From an uncultured Collinsella sp. (lineage in GTDB: Bacteria; Actinomycetota; Coriobacteriia; Coriobacteriales; Coriobacteriaceae), in contig CASEEV010000023.1 of the NCBI GenBank assembly GCA_949287065.1, forward strand, positions 1 to 55,599: DNA of 55,599 nt, given 5' to 3'. Below the pieces are notes generated by a model. The model did no database searches. It was given only the letters and a program-made list of their open reading frames with translations, and had not been told where the DNA came from. Below, piece after piece: positions 52,143 through 55,599 of the stretch (positions are counted from its first letter, which is position 1; every line of letters begins with the position of its first letter). Made by a program: the position numbers and the translations under genes.

Positions 52143-52937
52143 CTAGCGAAGCAGGAAGAACCATATGATACCGGCAATGAGGATAACAACCGCAACAAGG
52201 GCGAGCACCGCGTGCCGCCGGCGCTTGACGCGGCGGTTGGCGGTGAAGATGGTCTTGCCCGCCTTGGGCATCTGGAGGTAGCGCCCGTAGTGGAGGTCGC
52301 CGCCGTGCGGCGCGGTTTGCGGAAGGTACTCTACGTCGCTGGTGGCAGTGCCCATGTGCTTGCGCCCCGCCGCGGGGCGCACCGAGATCGGCTCAGGCGC
52401 AACGGCGGCGTTTTGCCATGTGTCGGAGCCGGCGGGCTCCGAGCGCCGCGCGCGGCGGTCGTCGGCGCGGAAGGCGCCGGTGCGGTCGGCGCTGCGGTTG
52501 TCTGGCACGCGCGAGCTGCGCTGCTCGAGCGTCTCGTAACGGTCGAGCGTTACGTAGTCGCCTTCGTCGCTGATGGGCTCCTGCGTGATGTGGGGTATGC
52601 GGCGGTGATACTCCGACCTGGCAGAGATGGGCTCGCCCTCGGGGAACGCCATGGTCGTGCCGGGCTGCTGCGACTCGAGGTAGCGCGCGCCAATGGGTTG
52701 CGGCGCGCCCGAGTGAGGGGCCGTTGCCGATGCCACGGCCTCCGGCACGCTGGCCTCGCGGCGCGCTATGCGCCCTGTGCCCGGGATGTCGTCGCGCGCA
52801 ATACTGCCGGTGCGCTGCGCCGAGGTGCGCGGCATCGCGCCGGTTGCCTGCGCGCGGACCCGCGGCACGCGCTGCGCCCTGCTTGCCTGAGCTGCGGTGG
52901 CGGGGTCGGGGATATGCATGCGCTCTCTTCTGTCCAT
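52143..52937 (-). CDS. Tail-anchored membrane protein of unknown function
   Basis: A protein of about 264 aa. Almost all of it is polar, rich in Arg, Pro, Ser and Ala and probably disordered. It ends in a single hydrophobic helix (AVLALVAVVILIAGIIWFFL) after a basic stretch (ANRRVKRRRH), so it should be inserted by its C-terminus with the bulk in the cytosol. An ATG at 52919 with GAAGAGAG upstream is an equally good start. It lies 26 bp upstream of the cysteine desulfurase and may be co-transcribed with it. No known family is recognised. Confidence 0.62.
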   Translation of the reverse strand: MDRRERMHIPDPATAAQASRAQRVPRVRAQATGAMPRTSAQRTGSIARDDIPGTGRIARREASVPEAVASATAPHSGAPQPIGARYLESQQPGTTMAFPEGEPISARSEYHRRIPHITQEPISDEGDYVTLDRYETLEQRSSRVPDNRSADRTGAFRADDRRARRSEPAGSDTWQNAAVAPEPISVRPAAGRKHMGTATSDVEYLPQTAPHGGDLHYGRYLQMPKAGKTIFTANRRVKRRRHAVLALVAVVILIAGIIWFFLLR

Positions 52938-53297
52938 ATGCCACGGCTTTCTGCTCGGTAGGCGCGATGTCAACAACCAATTGAGTTGATACCCATTGTA
53001 CGGAAGGCGCTTCTCGGGTGGGATCGGGAACATGCCGAATTTACATGCCGCTCCAGACGCCATATGTCTGTAGGCGAGCTGAAAGCGCATGCTGGTATAG
53101 CGCATGGAAGCATGCGCTTGGTTCTCTCTAAATCTAAGTCAATCACACTTAAATATGATGATGCTGTGACGCTGAGAAAAACTGATTATTGCAGTATAGG
53201 ATGCCGCAGCCGGGGCATAAACAAGATCGAACAGCAACCAAGTCCCAGCAGCGCGGGCAAACGGCCCACGGCTGGGGTCGCAAAAGGAGTGAGCACT

Positions 53298-53720
53298 ATG
53301 GCAAGCATGGTTCCTTATCACTTTGGTATTCGTCCTATGACCAGCTGGCTCGACGCATTCGATGATCTGGCGAACATGGCTAACAGCGCCGTTACCGACG
53401 CCGCCTTCCCCATGGACGTCGAGGACGCGGGCGACGCCTACGTGGTCAAGGCCTACCTGGCCGGCGTCTCGCGCGACGAGATCGACGTTGAGCTCAACGA
53501 GGGCCGTCTGTCCATCTCGGTCAACGTTGAGGACAAGGAGGAGGACAAGGACAAGAACTACCTGGCCAAGGAGTTCACGAGCTACAGCGCCACGCGCGGC
53601 GTGTACCTCAAGGACGCCGCCACCGAGGGCCTCACGGCCAAGCTCGCCGACGGCGTGCTGACCATCAACGTGCCTAAGTTCGTCGAGAAGAAGAACGTCA
53701 CCAAGATCTCCATCGACTAG
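53298..53720 (+). CDS. hsp20: Hsp20-family small heat shock protein
   Basis: A 140-aa chaperone. After a short N-terminal arm (FGIRPMTSWLDAFDDL) comes the alpha-crystallin domain (about residues 38-130: MDVEDAGDAYVVKAYLAGV, RLSISVNVED, LADGVLTINVPK) and a C-terminal IxI motif in KISID. It holds unfolded proteins. AAAGGAG precedes the ATG. The 190-bp upstream region is AT-rich; I see no CIRCE or HspR box. Confidence 0.93.
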   Translation: MASMVPYHFGIRPMTSWLDAFDDLANMANSAVTDAAFPMDVEDAGDAYVVKAYLAGVSRDEIDVELNEGRLSISVNVEDKEEDKDKNYLAKEFTSYSATRGVYLKDAATEGLTAKLADGVLTINVPKFVEKKNVTKISID

Positions 53721-53794
53721 CCTTCCCTGCGCGGGCAAGCGCGGCGCCTCCTCCCAGGGCGCACGAGGGCTTATCGGCAAAGAACGGCCATGTA

Positions 53795-53830
53795 AGGGTG
53801 CCGGCTCGAGAGGGCCGGCACCCTCTTTTT
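53795..53830 (+). terminator. Terminator after hsp20
   Basis: An 11-bp perfect stem, AGGGTGCCGGC (53795-53805) with GCCGGCACCCT (53814-53824), followed by CTTTTTG. Confidence 0.88.
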
Positions 53831-53837
53831 GTGCCGG

Positions 53838-54689
53838 TTACGTCACGGTGATCGGGCGGTTCTGGCCGGCGGGGCGGATGTGCAGCGTGCGCGCGATCGG
53901 CGCTCCGGCGCATGCGGCGCCGTGCTGCGCGGGCGCTTCTCGGGTGGCGCTCGACCCGAGCTCGTTGTCGAGCGGGGCGTCGAGCGCGGCGGCGAGGGCG
54001 CGCACGGCAAGGCTCGGGCGGTTGTTGTCCTGCGAGAGGTGCATGGCTACGAGCTGCTCGGTGCGGTCGGTTACGAGCAGGCGCGCGGCCTCGGCGGCCT
54101 GGTCGTTGGAGAGGTGACCGCGCTCCGACAGGATGCGCTCCTTGAGGTAGCGCGGGTAGTCGCCGCATTTGAGCATGGGCACGTCGTGGTTGGACTCGAG
54201 TGCCAGGATGCGGCAGTCGGCGAGCGCGTCGCGCGCCTCGGGCGTGAGCACGCCGGTGTCGGTGGCGAGCCCCACGCGGTCGCCGCGGTAGGCAAAGCGG
54301 TAGCCCACCGGGTTGACCACGTCGTGCGAGGTCGAGAAGCTCAAGATGCTCATGCCCGCCACCTCGAGCTCGTCTCCCGGGGCAAACTGCTCAAACGGCA
54401 GCTCGGCAAGGTACTTGCGGGCGCCGGGCGTTGATGCGCTCGCAAAGAGCGGGCCCTCAAAGCGCCGCGCCCACACGCTCACGCCGCTCACATGGTCGGA
54501 GTGCTCGTGCGTGAGCAGAAGGGCGCAGATGCGGTCGGGATCGAGGTCGAGTTCGGCCATGCGGCGGAGCGCCTCGCGGCGCGAGAAGCCGTCGTCGATC
54601 ATGACGATGCCCTCGGGGCTCTCAACGAGCACGCAGTTGCCCTTGGAACCGCTGCCGAGGATATGCAGTTTGAGTGATCCGTCCGCCAT
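53838..54689 (-). CDS. walJ: YycJ/WalJ-type MBL-fold hydrolase
   Basis: A 283-aa metallo-beta-lactamase-fold protein, with LHILGSGSKGNCVLVE at the start and LLLTHEHSDHVSGVSV as the metal site, the pattern of WalJ (YycJ), a predicted 5'-3' exonuclease-like protein. FSTSHDVVNPVGYRF, LATDTGVL and LALESNHD are further family marks. The ATG at 54689 follows AAGGAGCCC. In Firmicutes it sits with walRK; no such two-component system is seen here. It is divergent from tilS. Confidence 0.9.
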   Translation of the reverse strand: MADGSLKLHILGSGSKGNCVLVESPEGIVMIDDGFSRREALRRMAELDLDPDRICALLLTHEHSDHVSGVSVWARRFEGPLFASASTPGARKYLAELPFEQFAPGDELEVAGMSILSFSTSHDVVNPVGYRFAYRGDRVGLATDTGVLTPEARDALADCRILALESNHDVPMLKCGDYPRYLKERILSERGHLSNDQAAEAARLLVTDRTEQLVAMHLSQDNNRPSLAVRALAAALDAPLDNELGSSATREAPAQHGAACAGAPIARTLHIRPAGQNRPITVT

Positions 54690-54819
54690 CAAAGGGCTCC
54701 TTCTGATCCGATGGGTCGGCAAGGCCGGGTACCATTCTACCTATATATGTAGTGAGAGACGCGAGGACCCCGGCCGGCGCAACGCGCTGGTCCTGCGGGT
54801 TGCGAGGATGGGAGCCGGC

Positions 54820-55599
54820 ATGCCGACGGTTGCGCGATACTTTTCCAAAACGACCGGAGCGCAGCGCGGGCGCTCTGCCCGGGCTGCCGCAAGCGCTGCC
54901 AGCGCGTCTCCCTCGGCGCCGGTCGTGCTCATGGTGTCGGGCGGCGCGGATTCCACGGCGCTTCTCGTGCGCGCGTGCACCGGCATGCTCGATCTCGATG
55001 ACGGGCGCGGCACGGCGCGGGTGGCCCGCGAGCGATTGCACGTGCTGCACATGAACCATCACCTGCGCGGAGAGGCCTCCGACGGCGACGAGCAGTTCGT
55101 GCGCGAGCTGGCGGCGCGGTTTGGCCTTCCGGTTCGCGTGGAGCACTTTGACCCGTCGGTTGTTGAGAAGGACGGCGCCGAGCGCAACCTCGAGGCCGCC
55201 GCGCGCGAGGCCCGCTACGCCGCCGCCTGCCGCTACGTGCGCGACCTCTGCGCCGAGTTTGGCTGCAACCGCCGCGACGCGCGCATCGTAACGGCACACA
55301 CGGCCTCCGACCGCGCCGAGACCTTCCTTATGAACGCGATCCGGGGCGCCGGCCCTGCGGGGCTCTCGAGCATTCCGCGTCGCCGCAACATCATCGTGCG
55401 GCCGCTTCTGGACGCCACGCACGCCGAGCTCGTGCGCTACCTTCTGGTGCGCGGCATTCCGTGGCGCGAGGACGAGAGCAACCAAGACACGTCCTACCTG
55501 CGGAACTTCGTGCGCAACCGCATCGTTCCTTTGGCCGCCGAGCGCAACGCCCACGTGGAGCGCGCCATCAGCGCCTCGTGCGACATCCTGGGCGACGAG
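54820..55599 (+). CDS. tilS: tRNA(Ile)-lysidine synthase, 5' part (cut by window edge)
   Basis: The frame stays open to the right edge (260 codons). It begins at the ATG after GGGAGCCGGC. VVLMVSGGADSTALLVRA is the PP-loop ATP site; HMNHHLRGEASDGDEQFVRE, NLEAAAREARYAA, TAHTASDRAETFLMN and REDESNQDTSYLRNFVRNRI are characteristic TilS segments. The enzyme converts C34 of the AUA-reading tRNA-Ile to lysidine, an essential step. The N-terminal 30 residues before the PP-loop are Ala/Arg/Ser-rich and longer than usual. Confidence 0.93.
   Translation, partial: MPTVARYFSKTTGAQRGRSARAAASAASASPSAPVVLMVSGGADSTALLVRACTGMLDLDDGRGTARVARERLHVLHMNHHLRGEASDGDEQFVRELAARFGLPVRVEHFDPSVVEKDGAERNLEAAAREARYAAACRYVRDLCAEFGCNRRDARIVTAHTASDRAETFLMNAIRGAGPAGLSSIPRRRNIIVRPLLDATHAELVRYLLVRGIPWREDESNQDTSYLRNFVRNRIVPLAAERNAHVERAISASCDILGDE

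Noticed and set aside
53106-53297. CIRCE or HspR-type heat-shock operator before hsp20
   Set aside because: I looked for TTAGCACTC/GAGTGCTAA and CTTGAGT/ACTCAAG pairs and found neither; the region is only AT-rich.

Overview
The window looks like part of a chromosome of a high-GC actinobacterium of the class Coriobacteriia, most likely Collinsella or a close relative. This is inferred from strongly GC-rich codon use, a MazG-enolase-DivIC-Ppx order typical of Actinobacteria, a C-x3-Y type cytochrome c maturation locus, AbiEi-like orphan genes and a sugar-fermenting gene set. No rRNA gene is present, so the genus is not proven.

Layout. 1-13.8 kb: alpha-galactoside (raffinose/melibiose) utilisation. 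It holds the 3' part of an amylosucrase-like GH13 gene, an AraC-type regulator divergent from an ABC importer (msmK, solute-binding lipoprotein, two permeases), a GH36 alpha-galactosidase, and galT-galK. The importer brings in the galactoside, the GH36 enzyme releases galactose, GalK and GalT feed it to the Leloir pathway, and the GH13 enzyme can act on the remaining sucrose. An AbiEi-like/nuclease-like gene bracketed by two copies of a hairpin repeat sits inside this region. 14-19 kb, minus strand: a coupled pair (cytosolic ParB-like/BMP-domain protein and a metallophosphoesterase), a CmpB-type membrane protein and coaX. 19.3-25 kb: ccmEFABCD, a cytochrome c heme-delivery locus with a Cys-type, double-domain CcmE, followed by a convergent MarR gene. 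25.9-32.4 kb: tRNA-fMet, a decayed stretch, a duplicated-repeat membrane protein, a split UxaA-type dehydratase with a nickel-racemase LarA homologue, a second AbiEi/nuclease-like gene and a PH-domain protein.

32.3-42 kb: a lone JetD/DUF2220-like Toprim protein, an MBL-fold hydrolase, a small membrane protein, yfcE-mazG, eno, a HAD phosphatase, a DivIC-like divisome protein, ppx and tRNA-Leu(UAA). The 3' end of that tRNA and its terminator are repeated 183 bp downstream. 42.1-55.6 kb: a repeat-rich intergenic region, fucO, an orphan PTS IIB, an LTA-synthase-like enzyme, a FeoA-FeoB fusion, mscL with a zinc ribbon, a cysteine desulfurase, a tail-anchored protein, hsp20, walJ and the start of tilS, which is cut by the window edge.

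The most unusual signal is non-coding. Three intergenic regions (about 1.2/2.6 kb, 13.8 kb and 42.3-42.7 kb) each carry a cluster of short words in direct and inverted orientation. Each cluster has its own word, but all contain a TGCG/CGCA core. Two of the clusters lie beside an AbiEi/nuclease-like gene or a duplicated tRNA end. All functional calls are from reading the sequence; no database search was run.
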